From Setophaga petechia (Eukaryota; Chordata; Aves; Passeriformes; Parulidae): a stretch of DNA of 64,000 nt. Positions 25,582-39,229 of this stretch are shown here, one piece after another. The DNA is taken from assembly GCA_024362935.1 (NCBI GenBank), contig JANCRA010000007.1:14912003-14976002 (forward strand), in the 5' to 3' direction. The notes beneath the pieces are model-generated. The model searched no databases. It saw nothing but the letters and a program-made list of their open reading frames with translations, and was not told the origin of the DNA. How positions within the stretch are numbered: position 1 is the first letter of the stretch; each line of letters starts with the position of its first letter. The position numbers and the translations under genes are program-made.

Positions 25582-25609
25582 ATCTAAATAAATATATCTA
25601 AATAAATAT
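25582..25609. repeat. 14-bp tandem duplication
   Basis: 'atctaaataaatat' is repeated exactly, head to tail. Confidence 0.88.
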
Positions 25610-26967
25610 AATCCCTATCCAGCCTTATAGAAGTAGGTATTTGCATATAATCCAGGTGAGCCTTGGAAAGGACAGCAAGACATCACAGAAAGCATCTATT
25701 GATTATACACACAAAAGCAATACTAACATATTGAACTTAAAAACACAGCCCAGACAACACCAACCTGGCCAAACAATGGCCCTTACAATGTGATCTCCTC
25801 CTATTTGCTCATTCCATGAAGAAACTGCAGGTTCTGCATGACCCCTATTTTTCCAGTCTCAGATGTGAATTTTGCTAGCTTTGGAAATGTTTTAGGACTT
25901 ACACAGAAATTTATAAAATGTCAGCTTGAAAATTTTAATTGACTTATTAGCAATATCTCTTCTTTGAATGACCTTTTAGTCCTCTTTATAACATATCACC
26001 TACTTTTACTACCTTCTGGCTGACAGCTTTTAATATATTCCTTCCTAGTGGATGATATCATCTGTCCTTGGATGGAATTAACTAAAGCACTACACATTTA
26101 AAAGCTGACATTAATCCATATCCACAGATTTTTAACAGCTGCTGGGATAAATATTGTGTTTCCATGCATTAGGTTTTATATAACAATGACTAGTGGAAAT
26201 AAATTGAGATTAAATATACACTGGCAACATCAAAGCCAAGGAGAAAAAACACTCAGCTGATAAATGCAGTGTTTTAGTGGCTGCATATATCAATGACTAA
26301 AAATACTTACTATAATTAGCAATAATAATTCAGTTATAGTGCAAACATAAGGCATATTTGTTAGTATGGCATTGCTGTATCTCTCAATAATCACATTTTT
26401 AAAGAACTTCAATGATGAGAGCATTGGTTCAAGACTCAGAGAATACTCTATCTGTTTCAAAAAATACAGCAATTATTACCTGTCACATTCCTTTTTCAAT
26501 TGTGTATTTATATTTGCACCCATAAAAGAGAGGAGTAATCAACGGCCTTAAATAGGGTGGGGATGAACACTGAGGAGGTGCACAGGGAAGGAAGCACTAC
26601 AACTAACTGCAGGAGGCACCTGAACAGCACAACTCCCTGTAAACCTCTGTGAAATTCACCATTTGTCAAAGTGAAAAACATACAGTTCAATAGACCTCCC
26701 TGCCCTTTCCTTTTGTCTATGGAAAGAAAATATTCATTAGTAAATTAATGAGAAACATCTGCTATGAACTTGAATATGCCTGTAAGAGAATTCCTGAAAG
26801 TGAACAATTACTTTCACCAGAAACTGTTTAGTAGCCTCCAGATTGTTAATTACTAGTCTAGAGTCAGTAATAAAAAAAAACAAAGGCTATGTTAGGTCTT
26901 TGCAAATATTTCTGAAAATAACAATATTAATATTCCTCAACTAATGTCCAAAGCACTTTGTAGAAGT

Positions 26968-27014
26968 TGTTTGGTATTTTTTCCATTCTGATGGAATGGA
27001 AACAACACCAAACA
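26968..27014. repeat. 47-base inverted repeat with internal loop
   Basis: TGTTTGGT (26968-26975) pairs with ACCAAACA (27007-27014), and TTTCCATTC (26980-26988) pairs with GAATGGAAA (26994-27002). The result is 17 base pairs, one 4x4 internal loop and a five-base terminal loop. It is shorter than a usual microRNA precursor. Confidence 0.85.
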
Positions 27015-30000
27015 TGCACGCACGAGTTTCTTTGACAGAAGAAGTCGTGGGGTTTTGGTTTTTGTTTTTTAACTAAAGAACATCAAACCTCAACCCTCCA
27101 GCCTTTAACAAGAGGACCCCATAGCTCTTTGTCAGGCTTGCTTTCAGGCAAAATATTCCACGTGAATTACCGGAATCTCACTACTCTAAAATGTACAGAA
27201 GGAATATATACTTCTTAAAACTTGATTCACAGAGGAGTTTACAGTTAGGATGTTAAGAAGTTCTGGCTACATTTTTTCACACCTAATTGCTAACTCCAGC
27301 ATCACAAAGTAGTAAAATAAAACTGAAAAAAATAGATTGACATCCCAATTAACTTACAGCTCCTAATTTATGGTACAGCTGACTTGGCTGAAAATATAGT
27401 AAGTTTTGTTACAACTGAAATTACTTCTTTCGCTATGCTTAATATTTTGAAGGCAATTTTATACATCTATGTTATTCAATGTGGTTAACTACCATGTTTC
27501 AGTTTATATCTTTCAGGCAACATTTGAGCAGCCAAGGGTGAAAGTTCTAGGACAGTAAGTGATACTGTCCTGTTGTTTGGATGGATACAAGTAAGGAAGA
27601 GGCACACAATTACAGCTTTTAAGTCTGATTCCAGAACAGATCAAGCCTGGATTGGGTGCTGATGATGAGATTCACCCCCCTTTAATCTTTTTACCCATTC
27701 AACATATTATATGGGAATAGGACTAACACACATATGTACCCACACAGAAAAAACCAGCTTTTTGTGTACTCCAGCATGGCATTAGAGCTGTAAGTGACAT
27801 AATTGTGCTGACACCTACCAATCCTACATCAAATATCCTAAGCCTCATGCAACAGACTGCAACCAACCATCAGCTCTCCTTCTGAAGAGAGGCAAAAGGA
27901 AAAAAGGAATTCACTGTCTTTGACAGCTTCTCATCAAGAAACTGGGGCTCAAAAGATAAAGCTTACGGTCTCTGAAAACATAGGACAAAAGCAATGCTTT
28001 CCAGGTTTTCTGGCAACTAAACAGATAACTCAGGCTGCTTTATTATGTATTTGTGATTTAAAATAACTACCAAAGCCAAATACCACTACCATTCTTAAAA
28101 GACATAAAATCTTTTGCTTTAGAATTGAGAACTTGGTAGACAATTTCCACCAAAAAGCATATTACCAAGATATTCCTAGAGTTATTAATTCAAAAAAATT
28201 CTCATATTTATATGAAAACAATTGTGTAACACAGGCAGAGACAATAATGCCACAAGAAATTTCTGAGGGCACAGATACATTTTTTAAACATACCATTTTT
28301 GGAAACCTAATTTGGGCATTCAAGATACTAAAGAAACCTTTATCATATATTTGCATTTCAACCTGAGATACAGTTACCTATTACACTGAAAAATTAAATC
28401 TTACATCTCAGAGATATTCCTGCCATACCGCACTATCTTGTACAGGATTTATTACCTTTGCAGAAAGATCCCAGAATCTGATTCTCAACTGGAAACACCA
28501 GCTCTTAATAGATCTACATTTTTTAGCATCAAGCAACCTGTGTTTTCAGGCTGGACATTTCAGAGGCTTCTTTGTGGAGATTAAGAGCCTTTAGCAAGCC
28601 CATAACATATGATCTAAGTATTTCCACATACCCTGACGTTGATGCAAAGCAGGAAATCCTAAGAAGGGCTCAGAAAATTATACTCAGGACAGCTTGCCTC
28701 AGCCCTGCTCATAACACCACACCGGTACAATATAAGACTCTTCAGAGTCCCCATCACAAGCACTACAAAAGTCTGCCAGAAAAAGCTGCTTTCACACTGA
28801 AAAGTACTGTAAATATGGTTATTACATCCCTGCTCCTGTCAGGGCTGACCATGCCCTCATGGGAGAACTGATGGGTGGTACCACTCCATGGATGCAAATG
28901 GCCACTGAGCAGATGTAAGGCACTGTGAAGAACTCCATCCTACCTCGAGAGGTGGCACTATTCATGGTAAGAAACCAGACCCTGAACTACAATCTGAGCT
29001 CAGACGGAGGATGAGGAGAGGCTGGGGAGCAAAAGAGCTCCTGAGAAGGGGAGGGAGAGCAAGAGGGAACATATTAGCAGTTTGGTACCAGCTGATGATA
29101 AATCAGACTTGTTAATTACATTTAACATAGTTTTAAAATAAAAAAGAGAAGAACATGCAATAGAGTCTTTCTACTCACAGACATTAGCTCCCATAAATTA
29201 GAATTGGAGATAAAATGAACCACAGATTGAATTATTTCCACTGAATTATTTGCTTTTCTCTTCAAGGAAGGCTAGGCTACAAATTAGAAGATTTGAGATA
29301 TTTTTCAGTTGATTGAGATTTGTTCGCTTTTTTAAATAACTCCTTACTCAAAATCTACACATGTAGTAAAAAATCCCTGTGTTCGATATTCCTGGTTTAT
29401 TATGCATACGTATATTTGTATATATGGAGTATCACCTCCCTTCCTTTCACTTGAGAGCTGTAAAATTTGCACATTCAGGTAAAACCAAACAGTAAAGGGG
29501 TTTATCTAATACCAGATTATGAACACACTGAATTAATAGAGCAGAAAATCACTGTGTTTGTATGATATTGCTCTTAAATTAGTTTCCTGTTTTTAAGTGC
29601 AAATATATACATACCTATAGATAGTTATTAATATATGATATGGAAAAGGTAATATATTTATGTGATTTTAAACAAAGCTTTGGGTTTAATTCAATATGTT
29701 ACAATAGAAATTTCTTTGTTTCACTGGAAGACTTAAAACGTTATACTGTTGCCAAACCTTGGGGTTTGTTGTCTGGAAGAGGTAACTGCTTTCTTATGAC
29801 AAAGACTTGAAAGATATATTTCTTTAATTTTTTTTTTCCCCTACTTCACGTTCACATGTGTTGAAACTCATTGCTTCTGGAAATGAAGATGCTCTGGTGT
29901 CAGCTGTAAAATCTGTATCTCACTTCCTCAGACAAGTGGATATTTATTGACAGGGTGTGAGAGAGAAAGAGAGGAGAGACTGCCTGTCCTGGAGCCAGTA

Positions 30001-31184
30001 ACCTTGGTGAAGATGCAATGTCACAAACACCAAGCCATCATTCTCATAGATGTACAGCATATTATTTAAAGGGAAACAAATATCGGCCACTGAATGTCAC
30101 TGCAAGGACACATCTTCTGCCTCTTAACTAAACTTATCAGTGCAGTGGTTTAATATGGTACCTTTTTCATCCTCCCCTCAAATTCATCTTACAGAGCAGC
30201 TCTTGACACTACCAGAGAGCAGTCAGGACTAAGATTTAGTGACGTCTGCTTCAAACAGATCTAGATTTATTGACATTTGTTGCCTGCTTCTTCTCTCAGT
30301 AACAGCACACAGGATTAATTTTAACCATTTCTTAAACTCCGGGGAACTGCAAATTTACAGTAAAAAGAAAATCAGGCACCCAAATTATTGCTGTGTTTTG
30401 GATTTCCACTTTTAATTAAAGGACCAGAATTTTAATTGTGAGACCTTTAACATGAGGGGATGGTTTTGCTGGAATTTGGATGAAAAAGGCACACACCAAT
30501 CCCTTTTCAAATGGAACTCCTTTTCAGTAGGAGGGGAGGATTTATATCTCAGTGGTATACAGAAACATGTGATTAACAGCTGTACATGAAAATACTGCAG
30601 GAGGAAAAAAAGCCTCATCTTTTAATAACTACTTCAGTAATGAAATACTGCTTGACTAATTTGGCCGTTATTTATTACTGTGACCTGTACCTTGTAATAA
30701 GTTCTAAACCCCCAAATTAATACACTCTCTATGCTTCTACTTTTCTACAAAAATTCTATCTCAGTGGCTAAAAAACAGAAATCTCTTTCCACAAGCATAC
30801 AGAATTATCTTGGTGTTAATTCTTATAAATTATATGAACTGATTGAATTCACGTTTTTCAAATTTAGAAGTGACATTCAGAACTCAACCACACAATAATA
30901 CAAATGCTTTAGTTCATGAGCAGTATAGACACAGACATCTCTTCCCAATACAGAAAAAAAAAACCATTTCCATCTGTATTTTAAAAGGATGGACAGATGA
31001 ATACACGCTCCTGACTTTGCTAATGTTAGGTAGAAGTATAAATTTGCAGTGTTCTGTAAAAGATTAACTACTAAATGAAAAAGAACTGCTGGATGTAAAT
31101 TTAGAAGTCCAAAAACACCCAAGAGGCATAACTATAATTATAGCTGAAGGAAGCTGTTTAAGACCAAAAATACATTTCCATTAA

Positions 31185-31206
31185 CAATCAAAATTAGTTT
31201 TGATTG
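31185..31206. repeat. Perfect 9-bp hairpin
   Basis: CAATCAAAA and its reverse complement TTTTGATTG flank a four-base loop TTAG. No coding context. Confidence 0.8.
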
Positions 31207-32091
31207 CCTTTTTCTCAAGTTTTCAGTGAATAACCTTTGATGATAGCACATGATAATGATTCATTAGAAAAAAACTCATTTGTATTTCAGAAGTATGCAC
31301 ATTAAAAAAAGAGTCAGAAATCATACCAATGAAAATCAAATGCCAGAAGATGCAGAGGATTGTTTGGAGAATAAAAGACTTACCATCAGAGTACATCCTG
31401 TACTTGTACATACAGTTTTACAGAAGAATGATATTAAGATATATTAATCAAAGTAATTTATATGCTTTGCTTTACAAGATATAGATGCCTCCAAATTATA
31501 CCATCTACTCAGCATTATCCAAAGTATATTGGTGGGAGAAGCACCACTGAGTACAGAAAAGCTGTAAAACCTCTCTGCAGACTACACAACAGATATACAT
31601 CAGCTCAAAAGTTGGATGACAAAATGCTGGGTTTTTACAGAATTTCTACATGCCAGGAAAACACACTTTATGGGAAAAGGCTGCAGTGTATCCTTATAAC
31701 AATATAAATCTTCAGAACCCTTGTGATGATATCTAATTTACGTGGCTGTCACTGGAAAATGTGGTATAGTGAATTATACACAATACTAAGCTTAATTATG
31801 AACAGTAACCTAGAGATCTTGATTAGAAATCATTTGCTCACGACATTCAGAGTCTGTAAAAACAATGATGAATTTATATAGCACACAGCAATTCCAAATA
31901 AATTATTCCTAGAAAATCAAAAGGAAGGTATAGATTATATAAGAAATTATTTCTTAAGATCGCTGCCAAATTTTAACTACACTATCAAATACAGAGTCAA
32001 AGTACAAGAGCTGGAGCCTGCTTTACATAAAAATAGCTCTCTAACATTCACATCAATTCTTTCCATCTTCAAAAGCAAGCATTTACAAACT

Positions 32092-32457
32092 GTGGGCCAG
32101 GTCCCACCGGGCAATGCAGAGCTGGATGTGTTTCACCAGCAAAGCCCTGGCACGAGCTCTCAGATGTGCTGCCACTCCCAACACTACCATGGCACTTTTT
32201 CACTCTGCTCCAGCTACTCGAATACAGGTCCTCAGAAAGATGGCACCACTGCAGGGCAGTGGTTTTCCCAGCACACTCAGAAACTCTCAGAAGGGCAGGT
32301 AGATGGTCAGTACCCTTCTAGCTTGCATGTGTCTAAGCTTTCTCACAAAGGGGAGTCCAGTCGCTGCTGTGTTTGTCTCATCTGTGTCTCCCCTGCTGCA
32401 AAAGGGGCACTCAGGATGACTAGGCTGTGTCACAAAACTAAATCAAGGAAGGTTTAA
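32092..32457 (+). other. Moderately GC-rich segment with an unrecognised 121-codon open frame
   Basis: An ATG-started open frame of 121 codons lies in a segment richer in G+C than its surroundings, with a 62-codon frame overlapping it on the same strand. Its translation shows no signal peptide, membrane segment or known motif. It is cysteine- and serine-rich (several CC and CxxC-like spacings), which is common in chance frames. No splice, promoter or homology evidence supports translation. I regard it as most likely noncoding. Confidence 0.15.
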
Positions 32458-34365
32458 TGTGGTGACATGACCTTAAATGAAGGAGGGTCTCTGAGAAATA
32501 ATAATTTCTAACATTAGCATTTTTTCATCTTGAGTGCAAAGGTAAATAAAATGTTAAATTGTAAAGATCACTTGCACTGGTTTTACATAAGGGAAAAATT
32601 CAAGATCAGTATTGAGAAGCATTCACCATTTTACCCTAGACAAGTCCAGTCCCTAACTTAAGCAAAGCCCTCCTTCAGTTGAAGAGACCTCCTGAACTAT
32701 ACTATTTTATTTCAGAGAAAGACCTGATACATAGAAGAAGATTACATAAATCATTATTAGAACAGTAAACATGTAAATTCTGATCAATAAGTACATGCCT
32801 CCCCCTCCCCCCAACACTAACAGCTGCAATAAAGCTTTAAATGTAAAGCTGAGCACAACCAGCCATAAAAGTATGTAAAATAAATGAGGATAACATAATG
32901 AGCAAATCCAACATTCATCTCATAAATATAACATAACGATCACAACTAAAATGTCAGAGAATCTAATAAATCAATATGGGAGGACAGAGCTATCTTTACG
33001 CTTAGCATACATAAAAATATATTTACATGCAGGCTTTTTTATTTGGGTTTCTTTTTTTTAAAATCAAGGATTAAATGAGAAATAGTATAAGAAACTTAAC
33101 TCCTTATTCACTTCATTATTCAAAATTTGATGCTATTTTTATTTTGGTTTTCTTTACAACTGTAGAGAGCAGACAATTTTTCCACATAAAAATATCAGTT
33201 TACATTATTAATTAGCATATGAAGTAAAACAAATATATGTGTTCGGCCCGTTGATTGGAAAATTCAGAGATACTGTTGGAAAGAATATCTACAAGAGCAG
33301 GTGGAGAATTTTGCATAAATTCAAAAATTTTTAGAAAACCAGATGTTTGGAAAATCAATTTATAACAGCACACATTTTCTTAAGATCATTTGAGAATTTA
33401 CATCAGGTATTTAACTACAGGTCACATAGCTGTTGCAGTACTAAATCTATTTTATCTGTTATTTTGAAAACTGCCATGCACAACAGCTACAATAACAAAC
33501 AAAACGTTGTGTAGACTGAACATAAATTGGCTTTATTTTAACTGTATCACTGATTCAAATTCAAATTCAACAAGTTTTGAGTATTGTTGTATTGAGCATC
33601 TGAGCATTTTAAGGACATAAACCAAGGAGACCCCACAAGATATAAAAATATTTGCAAGATATTACAGGGCATACTAATCAAAACCTGTTCTGAGTCTCCA
33701 AACTGGACTTTTGCTCAATTTTTGCATTCTCCTACCATGTTGTTCCATCAAATGACACCCATGGCATCCCACTGGAAACACGTTTCAGTGATGCTGTGGA
33801 AGGCCCAAGAAGGCATTAGAATGGCTGGGACAGGGACACAGCAGGTCAGCACTTCCCTTGGTTTGCCTCCAGCAGCCAGGGAACTCAGCACAGGAGTAAA
33901 AGCCTTTCACTGGGCTTCAGAACCACTCTCAAAATGGTCAGTTCTGCTGTTCATCATGGTTATGACCTATTTATAGGACAACGCTTTACTAGAAGGGCTG
34001 TGCCATCAAATACACACCATGATACTGTAGCCAATGGTTGCTGACTTTCAAGCACTCAAACACATCATCCCAGGCAATGAACAAAAATTTGTACGTGCTC
34101 TTACAACCAGGTACCTCAAACAGCTGGGAAGGGAAGACCATGCTTCCATATTACAGTGATTTTTAAAAGTTTCTAAGTGGACATTCAATCTAAACTAGCC
34201 ATTAATTATTACAGCCAAAATTAAACACAAAGTTAAGCAACTGCCTTCCCTTGGCATTTTACCTTGATGGCTCCTCTACCACAGCTTGAATTCTTTCTCA
34301 AGTATTCTGTGGTTCAGTGTCAACGTGAAGAGGATTAGCACTGTCATTTGTGTCCCAGACTAGTT

Positions 34366-34415
34366 AGTATTATCAGATATAGTATTATCAGACTAGTACT
34401 ATTATCAGATATTAT
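34366..34415. repeat. Imperfect tandem repeat, about three copies
   Basis: Three related units of 'tagtattatcaga' type follow one another with small insertions, ending in 'attatcagatattatcccag'. This suggests slippage. Confidence 0.75.
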
Positions 34416-34592
34416 CCCAGTCTGGACACTGTGAAAGTATCTTTTCAATACAACTACAAATACAACTACATCTTGCCAGCAGATTCCACTTTACTTATTT
34501 GTTCAGTCAGTGCCTTGTTGGGAAGCCTTATAGTGAACCTTACTCCTACAGTCAGGAAATTGCTTGCTTAAACTTATTCCTATAGTGAAGAC

Positions 34593-34605
34593 AAAAAAAA
34601 AAAAA
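34593..34605. repeat. A13 homopolymer
   Basis: Uninterrupted A run, simple repeat. Confidence 0.85.
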
Positions 34606-34747
34606 GTACTTTCCTCTCTCAACCACAACTTACGTATGTCAACCTGAAGAGTTGTGTAAATTTTGACTTCTAGACTCCTCTTCATACTCCCCTTCTCTAC
34701 CAGAGACCACAATGGAACTACTTAAACATTTATCAAATTTGCCATGC

Positions 34748-34776
34748 AAAAAAAAAAAAAAAACAAACAAACAATA
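34748..34776. repeat. A16 run followed by CAAA repeats
   Basis: Sixteen A residues are followed by 'caaacaaacaa'. This is a poly-A-derived microsatellite of the kind often seeded by a retrotransposed tail, but no element body is recognisable upstream. Confidence 0.85.
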
Positions 34777-36721
34777 CACAGGTTAAGTAACTGCTCTTGA
34801 AGTTAGCAAGAGAATCAAATTCATCATCTTGAATCAAAGCATAAGACAGCAATTTTCTAAGGATTGGCTCTTTCCTAATGAGAAAAGACAAAGTTGGAGA
34901 CTGTTCAGCAGCACCCTATATGAGATAACATATAGGACATATAGGACTTGCCAAGTGGATCAATGCAATTAAAATTAGGTACCCCCTACAGCAAGATGGC
35001 ATCTAAGAGGTTTTATTAGTAAAAACACAATACTGCTTCATTTGATTGTTAAACTTGTATACAATTCTGTTAAATATGAACACAAATTCATCTGAAGTAC
35101 ATCCAACTAAAGGAAAATCTTCATAGCAGGCCACTGCACTCAAATATGATGACACTCTCAAAAATAAGAAATCCTGACACTTCAGAGAAAGTGTGAAAGA
35201 GGTATTGAAATGAAGTTTTGAGACTGACATTTGCAACCAGTTACTTGACTGCTCCCTACACTCACCCATTGCTAATTACCACTGACATATGAATCAAACA
35301 CCTTTATGCAAGCAAATCTAATGCAACTTAGGTTTATTTTTAAAATAAGTAACTCAATTGCCATAGTTATTGCTCATGTACAGTTGTTCACATTTTCTCA
35401 ACAAAGAACTTTCTTTAGCTTTAGCAGTCTTTAGCAGTCTGTGGCCATCATTGGATTATGAATAATCATAATAGAAACATATTGGACAATAGAACTGAAA
35501 GCTCACATCTCAAAGACAGCCTTCCTGACTAGCATAGTCCACAGAAAAACTCATAAATTACCTGAATTTTGACTGATCCAAATTCTAAAAGCATTCTTTC
35601 ATTTACAATGTGTAACATACTTAAGCAAAGACTGCATGCAATACCCACTCAAAAACATTACTTAGTGTCAGTGGATAAAGACATTTTTACTATACTAATA
35701 ACTTCACTTCTCTGTACTTCACCCAATTGATTTTGTTTTAGCTGAGAACAGTGAAAACTTGCTCATTTCTATGAGGAGACCAAAGTCCTTCGAATAAAAA
35801 ACTGGTGATTGCATGCAGATTGTTCTTCACAATGTTAACTCAAAGATAAGGATTTATGCCCTTTAGATCCTCCACAACTCACACAGTCCAAAACTTAAAA
35901 TATTACTTTATTTGTACCAATAGTTTAATGGTACTGTTGTTTCCAACACTTTCTGCACACTTTAATCTCTGTTGGGTTTGGGACTGGGGATTCCATAAAA
36001 AGGGCACTTATGGACTGAGTGGGCACACAGAGGTTTTCAGTAGATCCATGGTATCCAAGTGCAACAAGTGCACAAATGAACAAGCACCAAAGATTAAATC
36101 CCTACCATATCACAAAAAAACCTTTACAGGTATTCAGATCTTAAATTGAATAAAAATTGTCAAATTTCCAAGACAGTCACATACATTAGCCAACAGGAAT
36201 AGGAACTCTAGACTCACTGAGACGGAGTTTCAGAATAAAACAAATTCCTGGAATTAGGAATATTTTAGCATATTAAGATGCATAGATAAACCAAAAGTGT
36301 GCAATAATGCCTATGAAAAGAGAAATAATGTGACAATATAATATGAGAAAGTTTGATTTTCAGGAGTAAGGAGGTGGGCATATTCGCAAGTGCAAATTTC
36401 AGTTTCATTGCCCTACATTTGATGCTTTTCCAAAATAGCTGAAAAACATACAATAAACCTATCTAGTTCCCAGATCTATTAATAAGTTGAAGATCCGCCA
36501 CAGTGAACTGCAAACAAAAATAGCCATAGAAATTGTCATTTTTTTTTTAAATGAAAAAAACCCAGAGTACACCGCCTAAGTACAAATAAATAAATTAAGT
36601 CAGGAGAAGTGCATGAGAGAACACTGCAGTTAAAATTATTTTCATATTCCACAAGTTCCAAGGCATTTGTGGCAAACCGGGAAAATAATTGAGTCTGTTT
36701 TCTGTCCAGTTTTTCCTCAGG

Positions 36722-36733
36722 AAAAAAAAAAAA
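36722..36733. repeat. A12 homopolymer
   Basis: Uninterrupted A run followed by 'ccaaaccaaac'. Simple repeat. Confidence 0.85.
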
Positions 36734-37949
36734 CCAAACCAAACATATTTAAGCAAAGTTGCATATGCATAAGTAATCATAGTATACGTTTTATGATGCC
36801 TCAGTAGAAAATAACATGAAGTCATATTTTTTTTGTGCAGACAGGTAAAAGTCCCACACAATACATATTTATATGTCTTGCTCTCTCCATAATTGGTGGT
36901 CTACTGCACAGATCAAGTATTGACTTAAAATCAGATAAGCATACATGGAACTGAGTCTAACCTTTAATACATTATACTTTTTTAATATATTATTGTTATA
37001 TATTTTCTTAAACATGTACACACTCTTCTTTCTGTTTTTCTCTGTTATACACACTTTTATCCTTTTTTAACCATTTCCTTTCAGCCTTTCTCACCTACAT
37101 ATTATAATGTATTTCCCATATAACCTCAACATCTATAGGCAGCTTAGACCACAGGAGACAGGAAAAGCTGAAACTATATTCCAACATCCACAAGAGTAAT
37201 TCCATTGTTCTGCATTTTCCAAGGAATGTCCTATGACCATTCATGTTCTCTCTGATTCAAAGCACATCTACTTCTATTTCATTAAATTACTGGTGATAAG
37301 AGCAAAGACACATTTCGGCATAATCAAATGATACACACATATGGAGGTTCCTGCACAACAAGGAAAAATTAAGATATTGCACAAGGAGTGTTCAATAACT
37401 TCAGGGAGAGCATGGTGGATTTTTAAAAGCCCTACAGATATGTCTTCATGTCTAAATATACATAAATGCATACACAGATATAAACTCCAACAGAAATACA
37501 TATACACTTTCTGCAGGGAGTTTTCACCCGTCATTGCAAATTCTTGCAATATGTTGTTTAGACAAAGGCACAGTACAATTTCAAACTGAACTTGTTTGCA
37601 TGTCCATTTTTTCTTGCGCCAGACCTTTTCATTGACAATTTTCTTATTGCCATGTAATTATATCTAGCTAATAAATGAGAATCCTCTCAAATTCAAATTG
37701 ACTGGAGGAACCCTGCCTAACAAGTAAGTTAAGCTTCAGTCTGACCAAGGCATAAGGCACAGCTATTATTCTGACCAAATAATTTTCTTACAGAAATGTC
37801 TGCTGCTTTCATTAATCTACACTTTTGGGTACACTCTCTGCTTTCCAGCAGTCATCCTACAAAAGGTGGGTTACTTAAGAAACAATTAGGTGCGTATACA
37901 AAACAATTTGCAGGCAGTCTTACTCCTTCAGCTTCCTAAGTGAAGTGCC

Positions 37950-38215
37950 TTTCAAGGCTGATTTATAACACTGTCGTCTTCAGAAGGCAAAATAATTAAT
38001 AGGAGCACGGACTTCTAATTTCAGTGACTTCCAGAGAAAGTGGATTTCATTTGATTTATGATGGCCGGTGACTTTGCATTTTATCAGTTCATTCACTCAT
38101 TATTTATGCTGATGACCAATTTCAATGGGTCGCTATCATCTAACTCGCTACTAATCAAAGAGAATTAGGGTTCACTGCATTATTTAGAAGCCACTAATTT
38201 ATCTTCAGAACAAGT
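37950..38215. other. Candidate conserved noncoding element (homeodomain-site rich)
   Basis: The segment is AT-rich and repeat-free. It packs homeodomain-type cores (ataattaata, tctaatttc, cattatttatg, actaatcaaag, gaattaggg, cactaattta) together with five CpGs (gtcgtc, cacgga, gccggt, gtcgct, ctcgct). CpG retention in AT-rich DNA together with clustered TAAT cores is typical of deeply conserved developmental enhancers. The call is by composition only, and the target gene cannot be named. Confidence 0.3.
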
Positions 38216-39229
38216 ATCAAGAATAGTTTGGGGCCTTCTACACGAAGAAGAGGCACAGCTGGCAAAGTCACAGCATTTGTGTGGTATTACAAATGAATGT
38301 CACAGGGGCTACTTGCATGAACTACTACTTTCTACAGAAGTTTTAAAACAGGCACACTGTATAGACAGAAGACAAATATGAAACATTTAAACAATAAAAT
38401 GAAACACTTCCCTTCTGACCTCATAAGTCAAAATATTTAAAATATGTGTTTTCTGTTCCTTTTGCAAGCAATTCAAAGATGCTTTATTTTAAAAATTCTC
38501 TCCCCTTCTCTCTGTTAACTAAATGGAAATCTTTGCACCAAAACAATCCTAGCTGGTATATTTCTCATTTTAAACCCTAAGAATATATTTCTAGACACAA
38601 GAAAATAGATCAAACTAAAACTTAAACATACAAAAATTGAGTTTTATCAGCAAGCAACAATACGAAATAATAATCAATCATTTGAGGAAAAAAACACCCA
38701 ATAAGAGAGAGGAAAAAAAATACTTCCCTGTTTTGCTCTTGGTGAGCAGAACACAAAACCCTCATTTTAGTACTTTCACTTTGCCACAAATCAGTCCCCT
38801 GTTTTCTGCAGGGTTTCTGTACAGCCCACCTCATGCAAGCCATTCAGAATGCAGTTCCATCTCTGGGAGTAGGCGCACAACCTTTCCAAAACACATGGGA
38901 AGTACATGGCCACTAAGCTCACAGAGAGCCAGCACCATGGGCCAGGTAACAGTTTTGGACCTTCTCCTAACAGAGCAATAGCCTTTACTTCGTATAATCT
39001 AAGTTTCAAATGCTAAGGAGAGGGAAATAGGTGGGGAAAATAAAACATTAAGTCTAGAGAGGCACAGAAAAACAATTATTTACTGGGGCCTCCATTCACA
39101 CTTGCAGCAGTCTAACTGAAAATATAATCTACTCTTCCTTAAGAAATCAGTTTAAATGTGGAAAATTAAAGCCTTTTAAAGCTTCTCCATAGTCCAAACA
39201 TGCCTAGGGCAAGAAGGAAAACTGTCACC

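Larger units (their letters stand above)
22046..32091. other. AT-rich noncoding stretch, about 10 kb
   Basis: No gene is supported; the longest open frame is 104 codons (23348-23662), unrecognised and biased to A-rich codons. The stretch contains A runs (23611-23621, 30954-30963), tandem duplications (25021-25060, 25582-25609), a T run (29828-29837) and hairpins (26968-27014, 31185-31206). The segment 28572-28980 has a 99-codon open frame and a donor-like 'atggtaagaa' near 28967, without further support for an exon. Confidence 0.6.
32458..39229. other. AT-rich noncoding stretch with simple repeats
   Basis: No gene is supported. The stretch contains the triplicated 'tagtattatcaga'-type repeat (34366-34415), short duplications at 34929-34946 and 35419-35440, A runs (34593-34605, 34748-34776, 36722-36733), a T run (36539-36548) and the candidate conserved segment at 37950-38215. 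A 114-codon frame at 38637-38981 overlaps two minus-strand frames and is unrecognised. Confidence 0.6.

Noticed and set aside
28572..28980. 99-codon frame with donor-like 'atggtaagaa' near its 3' side
   Set aside because: The frame ends about 100 bases before the donor, no acceptor fits, and the translation is unrecognised.
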